The notes under the pieces: model-generated
What the model was told of the DNA's origin: nothing
Database searches by the model: none
The model's input: the letters and a program-made list of their open reading frames with translations, nothing else
Shown: positions 9,091 through 17,839 of the stretch, piece by piece
Position numbering within the stretch: the stretch's first letter is position 1
How the letters are laid out: the number at the start of each line of letters is the position of its first letter
NCBI GenBank assembly: GCA_964432205.1
Contig: CAYSMK010000003.1
Coordinates: forward strand, 62,001-126,000
DNA: 64,000 nucleotides
Reading direction: 5' to 3'
From: Geomobilibacter sp964432205
Lineage (GTDB): Bacteria > Desulfobacterota > Desulfuromonadia > Geobacterales > DSM-12255
Translations under genes and position numbers: made by a program

Positions 9091-10134
9091 GTGATGGTGC
9101 ACGAGGGGTGGGCGAAGAGCCTGGCAGGGAGCGTTACCGAGCCGGATGAGCTTGCGGAGCGTTTCGGCATCGATCCTGGTCCGCTGCAGGCGGTCGCTGC
9201 ACGCTATCCGCTGCGCATTACCCCTTACTACCTGGGGCTGGTGCGGGAAGTGGGAGACCCGATCTGGCGTCAGTGCGTTCCGGACGCGCTGGAGCTGGAC
9301 AATGCCGGCCTGGCTGCCGATCCCCTGGCGGAAGAGGCTCTGAGCCCCGTACCCGGCCTGATCCATCGTTATCCCGATCGGGTCGTCTGGCTCGTTTCCA
9401 ACGCCTGTGCCGTGTATTGTCGATTCTGCATGCGCAAGCGGCAGGTGGGGTGTGGCGAGGCCAGGGTCTGCGCCCGGACCGACGATGCCCTCAACTACCT
9501 GCGGGAGCATCCGGAGATTCGCGACGTCATCCTCTCCGGCGGCGATCCGCTCCTGCTCGCAGATGACCGCCTTGCCGATCTGCTGGCCCGCATTCGACAG
9601 GTCCCCCATATCGAGATCGTACGGATCGGCACCCGGGTCCCGGTTACCCTGCCGGAGCGGATTACCGCCAGTTTCTGCCGGATGCTCCAGCGCTTTCACC
9701 CCGTCTACCTTAACCTGCACTTCAACCATCCTGACGAACTGACCGACCAGGCTGTTGCTGCCTGTGGCCGTCTCGCCGACGCCGGGGTGCCGCTGGGGAA
9801 TCAGACCGTGCTCCTGAAAGGGGTGAACGACGACCCGGCGACCATGACCAGGCTCATGCAGCGGCTGCTTGCCAGCCGGGTCCGCCCGTACTACCTGCAC
9901 CACCCCGACCTCGTGGCCGGCACCGCCCATTTCCGGCCATCGGTGCGCACCGGCATGGCGCTCATGGAGAGGCTGCGCGGCCACACCTCGGGCCTGGCCA
10001 ACCCTTACTACGTCATCGATCTCCCCGGCGGCAAGGGAAAGGTGCCGATCCTCCCCGAGTACGGCCGGTGGGAGGGCGATACCCTGCTGCTGCGTACCTA
10101 TGAGGGTGAGACGGTTGCCTACCGCGATATCTGA
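9091..10134 (+). CDS. epmB: EF-P beta-lysylation protein / lysine 2,3-aminomutase family radical SAM enzyme
   Basis: 347 aa; GTG 9091 has GAGG 8 bases upstream, while ATG 9094 is an alternative. The radical SAM motif CAVYCRFCMRKR (CX3CX2C) and the SGGDPL loop identify a lysine 2,3-aminomutase homologue; the PLP-binding Lys would lie near the C-terminal KGKVPILPEYG. EpmB converts (S)-alpha-lysine to (R)-beta-lysine, which EpmA ligates to elongation factor P. The short length compared with catabolic KamA, and epmA-efp lying convergently 215 bases away, favour EpmB. No separate lysine fermentation genes are nearby. Confidence 0.88.
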   Translation: MMVHEGWAKSLAGSVTEPDELAERFGIDPGPLQAVAARYPLRITPYYLGLVREVGDPIWRQCVPDALELDNAGLAADPLAEEALSPVPGLIHRYPDRVVWLVSNACAVYCRFCMRKRQVGCGEARVCARTDDALNYLREHPEIRDVILSGGDPLLLADDRLADLLARIRQVPHIEIVRIGTRVPVTLPERITASFCRMLQRFHPVYLNLHFNHPDELTDQAVAACGRLADAGVPLGNQTVLLKGVNDDPATMTRLMQRLLASRVRPYYLHHPDLVAGTAHFRPSVRTGMALMERLRGHTSGLANPYYVIDLPGGKGKVPILPEYGRWEGDTLLLRTYEGETVAYRDI

Positions 10135-10189
10135 GTCTCCTGGTAGTCCAAAACATCAGACATGCATTTATGCTACAAACGGTTTTTGG

Positions 10190-10314
10190 GTCCACGAACG
10201 ACACGAAAGTACACGAAAAAATAAAGCGTTGCAGCAGATAAGTCACCGAACATTGTACTAAGATGTTGCATAGTTTGCTGATCTAGTTCGTGTTTTTCGT
10301 GTGTTTCGTGGACA
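10190..10314. repeat. Long inverted repeat (CACGAA type) between epmB and epmA
   Basis: Arms GTCCACGAACGACACGAAAG (from 10190) and the complementary TTCGTGTTTTTCGTGTGTTTCGTGGAC (10287-10314) can form a long imperfect stem across the convergent gap. It probably also serves as a bidirectional terminator. Nothing coding is seen here. Confidence 0.7.
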
Positions 10315-10349
10315 ACTGCTTTTTCTAGGCTTATAAGGATGTTTACGGG

Positions 10350-11267
10350 TCAGAGCTCTTCAGGGATGAAGGCGACGACCTCGTCGATGGTGGCGGCGTC
10401 CAGCAGCACCATGACCAGGCGGTCGATGCCCAGGGCGATGCCGGCGGCAGTCGGCATGGTGGCGAGCTCGTTCAGGAACGGCTCGGGGAGGGGATAGACC
10501 GTACGCTGCCGCTCTGCCCGATCGGCTGCTTCCGATTCGAACCGCTGCCGCTGCTCCGCAGGGTCGGTCAGCTCGGAAAAGGCGTTTGCCAGTTCCAGAC
10601 CGTTGACATAGAGTTCGAATCGTTCGGCAACGGTCGGATCTGACGGGCTCAGCCTAGCCAGTGCCGAACGCTCTGCCGGATAGTCGTAAAGAAAGGTGGG
10701 GCGGCGTATGCCGAGGCGTGGTTCAATTTTTTCCACCATGAGCAGGTCAAAGGTGTCGTTGGCCAGCGCCTCCCCCATCGAGGAGTCGGTATACCGTCCG
10801 AACGCCTCCCTGACGGAAAGCCGCTCCCATTCCGACGCCAAGTCAATCACTGCTTCCCGGTAGCGTATGGTCGTACCGTGTCCCATTGCCACGGCGACAC
10901 TCCTCACCAACTCCTCGCAGTCCCGCATCAGATCGCGATAATCGGCCTCGGTCCGGTACCACTCCAGCATGGTGAATTCGGGCAGGTGTCGCACCCCCCG
11001 CTCATCGGCACGCCAGCAGCGGCAGATCTGGAAGATCCGCTCATAGCCGGCTGCCAGGAGCCGCTTCATGCAGAGCTCGGGAGAGGTGTGGAGAAACCAC
11101 TGGCCGGCCGGGATGGCATCGATATGGGATTCGGGGGCAGGTGCGGGAATGAGTAGAGGGGTATCCACTTCCAGATACCCCTCGTTGGTGAAGAACGTTC
11201 TGATGGCCTGCAGGATGACAGTGCGTGACCTGAGGTTGGTCTTGCGCCGGGCGAGGTTCCAGTTTAT
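10350..11267 (-). CDS. epmA: EF-P lysine ligase (lysyl-tRNA synthetase paralogue)
   Basis: About 305 aa. The class II synthetase core lacks a tRNA anticodon domain, as in EpmA/PoxA/GenX: motif 2 is in FQICRCWRADERGVRHLPEFTMLEW and motif 3 in GIALGIDRLVMVLL. It attaches (R)-beta-lysine, or lysine, to the conserved Lys of EF-P, whose gene lies 5 bases upstream. No ATG, GTG or TTG is in frame at a sensible position. The best placed candidate is an ATA at 11265-11267, 9 bases after AAAGGG and just past the efp stop. Translational coupling to efp, or a sequence error, is possible. The protein identity is firm; the start is not. Confidence 0.88.
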   Translation of the reverse strand: MNWNLARRKTNLRSRTVILQAIRTFFTNEGYLEVDTPLLIPAPAPESHIDAIPAGQWFLHTSPELCMKRLLAAGYERIFQICRCWRADERGVRHLPEFTMLEWYRTEADYRDLMRDCEELVRSVAVAMGHGTTIRYREAVIDLASEWERLSVREAFGRYTDSSMGEALANDTFDLLMVEKIEPRLGIRRPTFLYDYPAERSALARLSPSDPTVAERFELYVNGLELANAFSELTDPAEQRQRFESEAADRAERQRTVYPLPEPFLNELATMPTAAGIALGIDRLVMVLLDAATIDEVVAFIPEEL

Positions 11268-11272
11268 GGTTT

Positions 11273-11836
11273 CTATCCCTTTACCCGGGTGGAGTATTCC
11301 CCGGTGCGGGTGTCGATGACGATCAGTTCGCCTTCCTCGATGAACGGCGGCACCCGGAGGGTGTAGCCGGTCTCCACGGTGGCGGGCTTGGAATCGCTGC
11401 CGGACGTGTCCCCCTTGGCCCACGGATCGGTCTGGGTAACCCGCAGGTTGACGAAGTTGGGGACATCCACGCCGATGGCCTTGTCGCTGAAGAGCAGGAC
11501 ATCAACCGGCAGGTTGTCGATCAGGTAGTTCTTGGCATCGCCGACGGCATCCTCGCTCATGTGGTACTGCTCGTAATTCTGGTTGTCCATGAAGACGTAA
11601 TGGTCTTCCTCCTTGTAGAGGAACTGCATCTTACGGTCTTCCAGGCTGGCCGGTTCGAACGTTTCGCCCGAACGGTAGGTCCGGTCGAGGATGGTGCCGT
11701 TGATCATATTGCGCATCTTGGTGCGATAGAGGGCCTGGCCTTTGCCCGGCTTGGTGAAGTCGAATGCGATCACCAGGTAGGGAGCGCCGTCAAGGGTAAC
11801 TTTCAGCCCCTTCTTGAGGTCAGCAACAGTGTACAT
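11273..11836 (-). CDS. efp: Translation elongation factor P
   Basis: 187 aa, normal length. EF-P relieves ribosome stalling at polyproline stretches. The modified Lys lies in the loop TKPGKGQAL, and the sequence keeps domains I-III through VDTRTGEY-like end residues (IDTRTGEYSTRVKG). epmA and epmB nearby supply the beta-lysyl modification, so this organism uses the lysine-type rather than the rhamnose-type EF-P (the Lys in PGKG is consistent). Ribosome site GGAG lies upstream of ATG. Same direction as infA, 91 bases further upstream. Confidence 0.96.
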   Translation of the reverse strand: MYTVADLKKGLKVTLDGAPYLVIAFDFTKPGKGQALYRTKMRNMINGTILDRTYRSGETFEPASLEDRKMQFLYKEEDHYVFMDNQNYEQYHMSEDAVGDAKNYLIDNLPVDVLLFSDKAIGVDVPNFVNLRVTQTDPWAKGDTSGSDSKPATVETGYTLRVPPFIEEGELIVIDTRTGEYSTRVKG

Positions 11837-11927
11837 ACCTTTTCAATCTCCTTGATAAAAATAAAGGCAGCCGGCTTGTTGCCGGCACCTGGATGTCCAG
11901 GGACTTATGCGGGTGAAGGTGAAGGGG

Positions 11928-12146
11928 CTATTTGACGCGGTAGGTGATCCGGCCACGGGTAAGGTCGTACGGTGAGAGTTCCACGGTCACCTTGTCGCCG
12001 GGAAGGATCTTGATGAAGTACTTCCGCATCTTGCCCGAGATGTGGGCGAGCACGATGTGGTCGTTTTCGAGCTTGACCCTGAACATGGCGTTAGGCAGTG
12101 GCTCGATGACCGTCCCTTCTACTTCTATTGCCTCTTCCTTACTCAT
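11928..12146 (-). CDS. infA: Translation initiation factor IF-1
   Basis: 72 aa, exact family length. It is a single S1/OB-fold that binds the 30S A site. The signature EVEGTVIEPLPNAMFRV...HISGKMRKYFIKILPGDKV...LSPYDLTRGRITYR is complete. AAGGAG lies 8 bases before ATG. A possible promoter lies upstream on the minus strand (TTGCTT, 17 bases, TAGATT at about 12190-12218). It is divergent from the rimP operon. Confidence 0.97.
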   Translation of the reverse strand: MSKEEAIEVEGTVIEPLPNAMFRVKLENDHIVLAHISGKMRKYFIKILPGDKVTVELSPYDLTRGRITYRVK

Positions 12147-12339
12147 ATACAGTAACTCCTTGTTTGACTCGTATCATTTAACCAGCGTAATCTAGCGGCT
12201 ATTCCCGAAAAAAGCAAGTCAGTTTTGCGTTTACCGCCTATTAGCCCAATGTTGATGGTGTTGTGGCGGTGAATAAATAGCTTGCAATTTCCCCACTCGC
12301 ATGTTAATTGACTTAACGCACAACCTACCGTTCACTAAA

Positions 12340-12367
12340 AGTGAGCTCTTACAGCTCGCTTTTTTTT
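12340..12367 (+). terminator. Terminator-like hairpin in the rimP leader (attenuator candidate)
   Basis: AGTGAGCT (12340-12347) pairs with AGCTCGCT (12353-12360) around a 5-base loop and is followed by eight T residues, only 14 bases before the rimP start. A factor-independent terminator this close to the first gene of the rimP-nusA-infB operon suggests autogenous control by NusA, as proposed for the rimP leader of other proteobacteria. Here the role is inferred. Confidence 0.7.
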
Positions 12368-12381
12368 ATGTCAAAAGAGCA

Positions 12382-12861
12382 ATGGCACAGATAGACGTAG
12401 TACAGAATATTGAGAAGCTGCTTCAGCCCCTGTTGAGCGCTTTCGGCGTGGAACTGGTGGATCTCGAGTACAAGCGGGAGGGGCGGCAGATGATGCTCCG
12501 TCTCTACCTCGACAAGCCCGGGGGGATAACCCTGGACGATTGTGCGGAGGTGAGCCGCGAGTTCTCCACCATCCTGGATGTGGAGGATTGCATTCCGGGC
12601 GAGTACACCCTGGAAGTCTCCTCGCCCGGGCTCAATCGGCCTTTGAAGAAGCAGGGTGATTTCGAGCGTGCCGTCGGCAAGCTGGTAAAGGTCAGGACCT
12701 TTGCCCAGGTGGCAGACGAACAGGGCAACCTGAGAAAGACCTTTCTGGGCACGCTGCAAGGGCTTGAGGGAGACGCTGTCGTGGTCCTGCTGACAGAAGG
12801 ACAGCGGGCTGTCATCCCGTTCAACCAGGTGGCCAAGGCGAACCTGGAATTCGAGTTTTAG
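12382..12861 (+). CDS. rimP: Ribosome maturation factor RimP
   Basis: 159 aa from ATG 12382 (MAQIDVVQNIEKLLQP); an upstream extension would run through the terminator hairpin, so it is rejected. RimP assists 30S subunit maturation. Family landmarks: GVELVDLEYKREG, LRLYLDKPGGITLDDCAEVSREFS and YTLEVSSPGLNRPL. First gene of the rimP-nusA-ylxR-infB operon. Confidence 0.96.
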   Translation: MAQIDVVQNIEKLLQPLLSAFGVELVDLEYKREGRQMMLRLYLDKPGGITLDDCAEVSREFSTILDVEDCIPGEYTLEVSSPGLNRPLKKQGDFERAVGKLVKVRTFAQVADEQGNLRKTFLGTLQGLEGDAVVVLLTEGQRAVIPFNQVAKANLEFEF

Positions 12862-12918
12862 ATCCAGTTCTTAGTTGACTTCGGGTCATAGCATTGCCTG
12901 AACCAAGGAGAATGTACC

Positions 12919-14073
12919 GTGGAAACAACCTTAAACCTTAAGCACATCATCGACCAGCTCATGAAAGAGAAGGGTATCGATCGGGAGATCGTTGTCGAAG
13001 CCCTGGAACAGGCGGTTTTGTCGGCAGCAAACAAGAAATACCGCAACACCAGGGACCTTGAAGCCCATTTCAACGAGGAGTTGGGTGAAGTTGAAATCTT
13101 TGAATTCGTCACCGTCGTTGACGAGGTAGAGGACTCCTACAAGGAAATCACTCTGGATGAGGCCCGCGAGGAAGACCCGGACGTGGAAGTCGGGGACTCC
13201 ATCGGCATGAAACTCCCTTCCAGCGAATTTTCACGCATTTCCGCCCAGACCGCCAAGCAGGTCATCATCCAGCGGGTGCGGGAGGCTGAGCGGGAAACCA
13301 TATTCAATGAATACAAGGACCGGGTCGGCGAGTTGATCACCGGTATTGTCCGTCGTTATGAAAAAGGTGATCTGATCATTGATCTCGGTCGGGCCGAGGC
13401 GGTTCTCTCCACAAAGGAGCTGGCCCCCCGTGAGATCTACCGTCAGGGAGACCGGGTAAAGGCCCTCATCACCGAGATCCGAATGACCACCAAGGGGCCG
13501 CAGATCCTTCTCTCCCGTACCAGCCCGATGATGTTGGCAAAACTGTTCGAAGCCGAGGTGCCCGAGATCGCCGAGGGGATCGTCGAAATCGTCAACGTGG
13601 TCCGCGAGCCCGGGAGCAGGGCAAAGATTGCCGTCTATTCCAATGATCATGACGTGGACCCGGTCGGCGCCTGCGTCGGCATGCGGGGCAGCAGAGTACA
13701 GAACGTGGTCTCCGAACTCAGGGGGGAGAAGATCGATATCATCCCCTGGTCCGAGGATGTTGCCCGTTTTGCCTGCAACGCCCTCCAGCCGGCAGCCGTT
13801 TCCAAGGTGCTGGTCGATGACGATAACCGTTCCATGGAGATCATCGTGCCTGATGATCAACTTTCCCTGGCCATTGGCAAACGTGGCCAGAACGTGAGGC
13901 TGGCCGCGAAACTGACCGGTTGGCGGATCGATATCAAGAACGAAACCCGTCAAGCCGAGGCGGAACTGCTCCAGTTCTCCTCCTATGATGGGGCGGAAGA
14001 AGAGGCGAGCGAGGAAGAGGCATCTGCGGCCGAAGCTCCGACCGAGCCGCAGGAGCAGGCGACAGGGGAGTAA
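12919..14073 (+). CDS. nusA: Transcription termination/antitermination factor NusA
   Basis: 384 aa from GTG 12919, with AGGAG 8 bases upstream. NusA binds RNA polymerase and nascent RNA and acts in pausing, termination and antitermination. It has the N-terminal polymerase-binding domain, an S1 domain (about residues 135-200, GIVRRYEKGDLIIDLG), and KH1 and KH2 (GACVGMRGSRVQNV and LAIGKRGQNVRLAAKL). The end is a short acidic tail (EEEASEEEAS) instead of the two extra C-terminal repeats of E. coli NusA, as is usual in this group. Its TAA overlaps the next ATG by one base. Confidence 0.97.
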   Translation: METTLNLKHIIDQLMKEKGIDREIVVEALEQAVLSAANKKYRNTRDLEAHFNEELGEVEIFEFVTVVDEVEDSYKEITLDEAREEDPDVEVGDSIGMKLPSSEFSRISAQTAKQVIIQRVREAERETIFNEYKDRVGELITGIVRRYEKGDLIIDLGRAEAVLSTKELAPREIYRQGDRVKALITEIRMTTKGPQILLSRTSPMMLAKLFEAEVPEIAEGIVEIVNVVREPGSRAKIAVYSNDHDVDPVGACVGMRGSRVQNVVSELRGEKIDIIPWSEDVARFACNALQPAAVSKVLVDDDNRSMEIIVPDDQLSLAIGKRGQNVRLAAKLTGWRIDIKNETRQAEAELLQFSSYDGAEEEASEEEASAAEAPTEPQEQATGE

Positions 14074-14669
14074 TGGCCAAGGAAGCGCCACAGAGGAGTT
14101 GTCTCGGCTGCCGTACGGTCAGGGGGAAAACGGAACTGCTCCGTTTTGTTCTGGCACCGGACCGCACGCTGGTACCCGACCTCAAGGCAAAGCTTCCCGG
14201 ACGTGGCGCCTATACCTGTCTGAAGGCCGACTGTCTGCGCAAGGCCTTGGTGAGAAAACAGTTCCAGCGGGCATTCAAGGGCGAGGTAATGACGGTCCCT
14301 GCCGATGAAATGGTCCGTCTGGTGGCTGACAGGATGCTGGAGCACATGGAAAACTACCTGGCCCTGGCCAATAAGGCCGGCAAGGTGGTTTCCGGAACCG
14401 ATACAGTCCTGGATGCACTCCGCCGCAAGACCGCCGGACTGGTTTTTCTGGCGGAAGACACCGCTCCGGAGAGTGGCCGTCGGGTGCGGGACCTGGCGGA
14501 GCGGGTTGGCATACCGTGTCATACCCTGGCAAACAAGGATCGCCTTGGAGCACTCCTGGGCAAGGAGTTCAGGAGTGTCGTTGCTGTTCTGCACGGATCG
14601 TTCGTAGCCGTGCTGTTACATGAAATTACCCGTTACAGGAACTTCTTCGACGAGGGAGGAGCGTTATAA
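14073..14669 (+). CDS. YlxR (DUF448) domain fused to an L7Ae-like RNA-binding domain
   Basis: 198 aa. Residues about 8-85 are a YlxR/DUF448 domain (RSCLGCRTVRGKTELLRFV, GRGAYTC, CLRKAL), and residues about 95-185 resemble the L7Ae/L30e fold (LALANKAGKVVSGTDTVLDALRR, VFLAEDTAP, IPCHTL, LGALLGKE). In Gram-positives these are two genes, ylxR and ylxQ; here they are one. Its place between nusA and infB is the conserved one. The start ATG overlaps the nusA stop (TAATG), implying coupling. Function is probably binding of a nucleic acid or ribosomal RNA; the exact role is unsettled. Confidence 0.9.
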   Translation: MAKEAPQRSCLGCRTVRGKTELLRFVLAPDRTLVPDLKAKLPGRGAYTCLKADCLRKALVRKQFQRAFKGEVMTVPADEMVRLVADRMLEHMENYLALANKAGKVVSGTDTVLDALRRKTAGLVFLAEDTAPESGRRVRDLAERVGIPCHTLANKDRLGALLGKEFRSVVAVLHGSFVAVLLHEITRYRNFFDEGGAL

Positions 14670-14671
14670 TC

Positions 14672-17404
14672 ATGGGAAAAATCCGCGTCTATGAATTGGC
14701 CCAGAAGATGGGCATTGAGAACAAAGAGCTTATGGCCAAACTGCAGGCGATTGGGGTAGATGTGAAATCACATTCGGCAACCCTCGACGAAGCGGATGTC
14801 AAGAAACTCCAGGCTCCCCCCCCTCAAACCGTCACGACGACTGTCCAGGACGTGCAGAAGGAGGAGGTGCGGGTCAGCACCTCGGTCATCCGCCGGCGGC
14901 CCAAGGTGGTCGAAAAGCAGGTGGAAGTCGAAGTGGCACCGCCACCGGAGCCCACCCCCGAACCGACACCGGTTCCGGTAGCTGCCGAACCGGCCGAAGC
15001 TCCTGCTCCCGAGAAGAAGGTTGAGGAGAAGGTCGAGAAGAAGGTTGTGGAGAAGCCTGCAACGGTTGAGGCTGCCGCGCCGGAACAACCGGTTCCAGTG
15101 TCCGCGCCTGCTCCTGCAACGGCCCCTGAAAAGGTCGTCGAGAAGGAGGAGAAGGCCGCCGCACCGACTCCACCACCGGAGCCACAGCGTCCCACAGCGA
15201 ATCGGGCCGTTATTCTGGGCCGGGTGGAGCTCCCCGGTCTCACCACCCCCGCGAGACAGTCTGCACCACAACCCGGTCGTACCGAACGACCGGCGTCCAT
15301 GCTCTCCAAGGGGCGCCCCCAGGCAGAGCGCGGCAGGGATGCTGCTCCTGCGCCACGCGGCCAGGACCGTCCGACCGGTGGTGCACCACGCGTGGTGACC
15401 CCGGCTCCTGCTGATGCCCCTCCCGGCGCGGCTGACCGCAAAGGTGGGAAGAAGGGTACCCCGGCCGATGCTGCCAAGAGTAAAAAGGGTGGCGCACCGG
15501 ACAAGAGAAAAGAGGGTATCCGTCGGGCCGAGCTCGAGGAAAAGCGTGAGCGGGTGTTCGAGCCAGGCTTCAAGGCCGGCAAAGGGAAGAAGAAGTACCA
15601 GAAAGAACGGGTATCCGAGGGCAAGAAGACCGAGATCACAACGCCCAAGGCGATCAAGCGGATCATCAAGATTTCCGAAACCATCAGTGTCGGCGAACTG
15701 GCCAAACGGATGGGGACCAAGGCAACCGACCTGATCCGGGCACTCATGAAGATGGGGATGATGGCTACCATCAACCATCCGCTGGACTTCGACACGGCCA
15801 CCCTGCTGGCCACCGATTTCGGCTACGAGATCGAAAACGTGGCAGTCGATCTGGACGAGATCCTGGAGTCCGTACCGGATGCTCCGGAATCGCTGGTGAA
15901 GCGGTCGCCGGTCGTGACCATCATGGGTCACGTCGACCACGGCAAGACCTCGCTCCTGGACGCCATCCGCGAGGCCAACGTCATTGCCGGCGAGGCTGGC
16001 GGCATCACCCAGCACATCGGCGCCTATGACGTCGAACTGAACGGCCGGAAGATAACCTTCCTGGATACGCCCGGTCACGAGGCATTCACCGCCATGCGTG
16101 CCCGCGGCGCCAAGGTCACCGACATCGTCATCCTGGTTGTCGCTGCCGACGATGGGGTCATGCCCCAGACCCGTGAGGCGATCAACCACTCCAAGGCGGC
16201 CGGCGTACCGATCATCGTTGCCATCAACAAGATCGACAAGCCGGATGCCAAGCCCGAACGGGTGAAGCAGGAACTGACCGAGCATGGCCTGGTGTCCGAA
16301 GAGTGGGGCGGCGATACCACAATGGTTGAGGTGTCGGCCAAGAAGCGGCTCAACCTGGAAAGCCTCCTGGAGATGGTTCTCCTGCAGGCCGACGTCATGG
16401 AACTGAAGGCCAACCCCGACAAGTCTGCCAAGGGGACCATCGTGGAAGCCAAGCTGGACAAGGGGCGCGGCCCGGTTGCAACGGTACTGGTGCAGGAGGG
16501 TACCCTCAAGATGGGCGACTACTGTGTCGTCGGTGTTCAGTCCGGTCGCGTCAGGGCGATGCAGAACGACCGCGGCGAGAAGGTTCTTGAGGCCGGGCCG
16601 TCCATGCCGGTCGAGGTGATCGGTCTTTCGGGCGTGCCCGATGCCGGCGATGTCTTCGTTGCCATGAAGGACGAGAAGCAGGCCAAGGAGATCGCCACCC
16701 TGCGCCAGATCAAGCAGCGCGAGGTGGAACTGGCCAAGCACACCAAGCTTTCCCTTGAGGATCTGTACAAGAGGATCCAGAGCGGCGAGGTCAAGGATCT
16801 CAACGTCATCGTCAAGGGCGACGTGCAGGGATCGGTGGAAGCGGTCGGCGAGTCGCTGCGCAAGCTTTCCACCGACGCGGTCCGTCTCAATGTCATCCAT
16901 TCGGCGGTCGGTGCGGTTACCGAAACCGACGTCAACCTGGCGGCCGCATCCAATGCCATCATTATCGGTTTCAACGTCCGTCCCGAAGTCAAGGCCCAGA
17001 ATCTGGCCGAGAAGGAAGGGGTGGACATCCGCCTGTACAGCATCATCTACGATGCGGTGGAGGATGTGAAAAAAGCGATGGAAGGGCTTCTGGAGCCGAT
17101 CTTCAAGGAGAAGTACCTGGGCCGGGCCGAGATCCGCGAGGTCTTTTCGGTTCCCAAGGTGGGGAACGTGGCCGGCTGTTACGTCCAGGACGGCAAGATG
17201 GTCCGCAATGGCCAGGTGCGGCTGCTGCGCGACAACGTGGTGATCTACACCGGCAAGATGTCCAGCCTGCGTCGTTTCAAGGACGACGTGAAGGATGTGG
17301 CCACCGGCTACGAGTGCGGTATCGGTCTCGAGAACTACAACGACCTCAAGACCGGCGACATCATCGAGGCATTCGAGATGGAGAAGGTCGCGGCCACTTT
17401 GTAA
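14672..17404 (+). CDS. infB: Translation initiation factor IF-2
   Basis: 910 aa. IF-2 is the GTPase that brings fMet-tRNA to the 30S subunit and joins the subunits. The N-terminal IF2-N fold (VYELAQKMGIENKELMAKLQAIG) is followed by about 270 residues of low-complexity Pro/Ala/Glu/Lys linker, then a second IF2-N motif, and the GTPase: G1 GHVDHGKTS near residue 418, GGITQHIGAY, DTPGHEAF and NKIDKPDA. Domains II-IV end in KTGDIIEAFE. All G motifs are intact. Confidence 0.97.
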   Translation: MGKIRVYELAQKMGIENKELMAKLQAIGVDVKSHSATLDEADVKKLQAPPPQTVTTTVQDVQKEEVRVSTSVIRRRPKVVEKQVEVEVAPPPEPTPEPTPVPVAAEPAEAPAPEKKVEEKVEKKVVEKPATVEAAAPEQPVPVSAPAPATAPEKVVEKEEKAAAPTPPPEPQRPTANRAVILGRVELPGLTTPARQSAPQPGRTERPASMLSKGRPQAERGRDAAPAPRGQDRPTGGAPRVVTPAPADAPPGAADRKGGKKGTPADAAKSKKGGAPDKRKEGIRRAELEEKRERVFEPGFKAGKGKKKYQKERVSEGKKTEITTPKAIKRIIKISETISVGELAKRMGTKATDLIRALMKMGMMATINHPLDFDTATLLATDFGYEIENVAVDLDEILESVPDAPESLVKRSPVVTIMGHVDHGKTSLLDAIREANVIAGEAGGITQHIGAYDVELNGRKITFLDTPGHEAFTAMRARGAKVTDIVILVVAADDGVMPQTREAINHSKAAGVPIIVAINKIDKPDAKPERVKQELTEHGLVSEEWGGDTTMVEVSAKKRLNLESLLEMVLLQADVMELKANPDKSAKGTIVEAKLDKGRGPVATVLVQEGTLKMGDYCVVGVQSGRVRAMQNDRGEKVLEAGPSMPVEVIGLSGVPDAGDVFVAMKDEKQAKEIATLRQIKQREVELAKHTKLSLEDLYKRIQSGEVKDLNVIVKGDVQGSVEAVGESLRKLSTDAVRLNVIHSAVGAVTETDVNLAAASNAIIIGFNVRPEVKAQNLAEKEGVDIRLYSIIYDAVEDVKKAMEGLLEPIFKEKYLGRAEIREVFSVPKVGNVAGCYVQDGKMVRNGQVRLLRDNVVIYTGKMSSLRRFKDDVKDVATGYECGIGLENYNDLKTGDIIEAFEMEKVAATL

Positions 17405-17408
17405 AAGC

Positions 17409-17471
17409 AGGTAGAGGTAAAGGTAAAGGTTAAGAACTGCCTTTGTCTCTCCTCTACCTTTACCTTTACCT
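17409..17471. repeat. Inverted repeat of GGTAAA units between infB and rbfA
   Basis: Left arm AGGTAGAGGTAAAGGTAAAGG (17409-17429, cited as a 21-base landmark by its repeated GGTAAA unit) and right arm of CCTTTACC units (17451-17471) fold into a long stem. Each arm is itself built from tandem 6-base units. It leaves only 8 bases before the rbfA start, so it may limit read-through or translation of rbfA. Confidence 0.6.
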
Positions 17472-17479
17472 GAGATTCT

Positions 17480-17839
17480 ATGTACAAACGTTCAGAAAAA
17501 GTTGGCGAAGCGATCCACGAAGAGGTTTCCCGTCTGTTGGTCAAGGGAATCAAGGACCCGCGGGTCGGTTTCGTGACCATCACCGGGGTCAAGGTGACCG
17601 ACGACCTGCACCTGGCCACCATCTACTTCACTGTGGTCGGCAGCGACGAAGAGCGTAAGGCTACGGAGGCCGGCCTCAACAGTGCCAAGGGTTTCATCCG
17701 CAAGGAACTGGGCAAGACGATGCGGATGCGCTATACCCCGGATATCCTGTTCCGTTACGACGAGACGATAGCGTACGGGTCACGGATCGAAAGCCTGCTG
17801 AAGCAGATCCACGATGAGGCCGATCACGATGCTGAATGA
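17480..17839 (+). CDS. rbfA: Ribosome-binding factor A
   Basis: 119 aa. RbfA is the single KH-fold protein for 30S maturation and cold adaptation. Family features: RSEKVGEAIHEEVSRLL, DPRVGFVTITGVKVTDDLHLATIYF, LRKELGKTMRMRYTPDILFRYDE-like end (here IRKELGKTMRMRYTP). The last 11 bases overlap the next gene. Confidence 0.95.
   Translation: MYKRSEKVGEAIHEEVSRLLVKGIKDPRVGFVTITGVKVTDDLHLATIYFTVVGSDEERKATEAGLNSAKGFIRKELGKTMRMRYTPDILFRYDETIAYGSRIESLLKQIHDEADHDAE

Noticed and set aside
12368..12394. Short upstream frame overlapping the rimP start as a leader peptide
   Set aside because: Eight codons starting at the end of the terminator T run, without a ribosome site.
14768..16900. Very long open frame antisense to infB, and similar long frames opposite dxs, trmB-like and ABC genes
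   Set aside because: These are typical mirror frames of GC-rich coding sequence; they show no domains, and the opposite strand is clearly coding.
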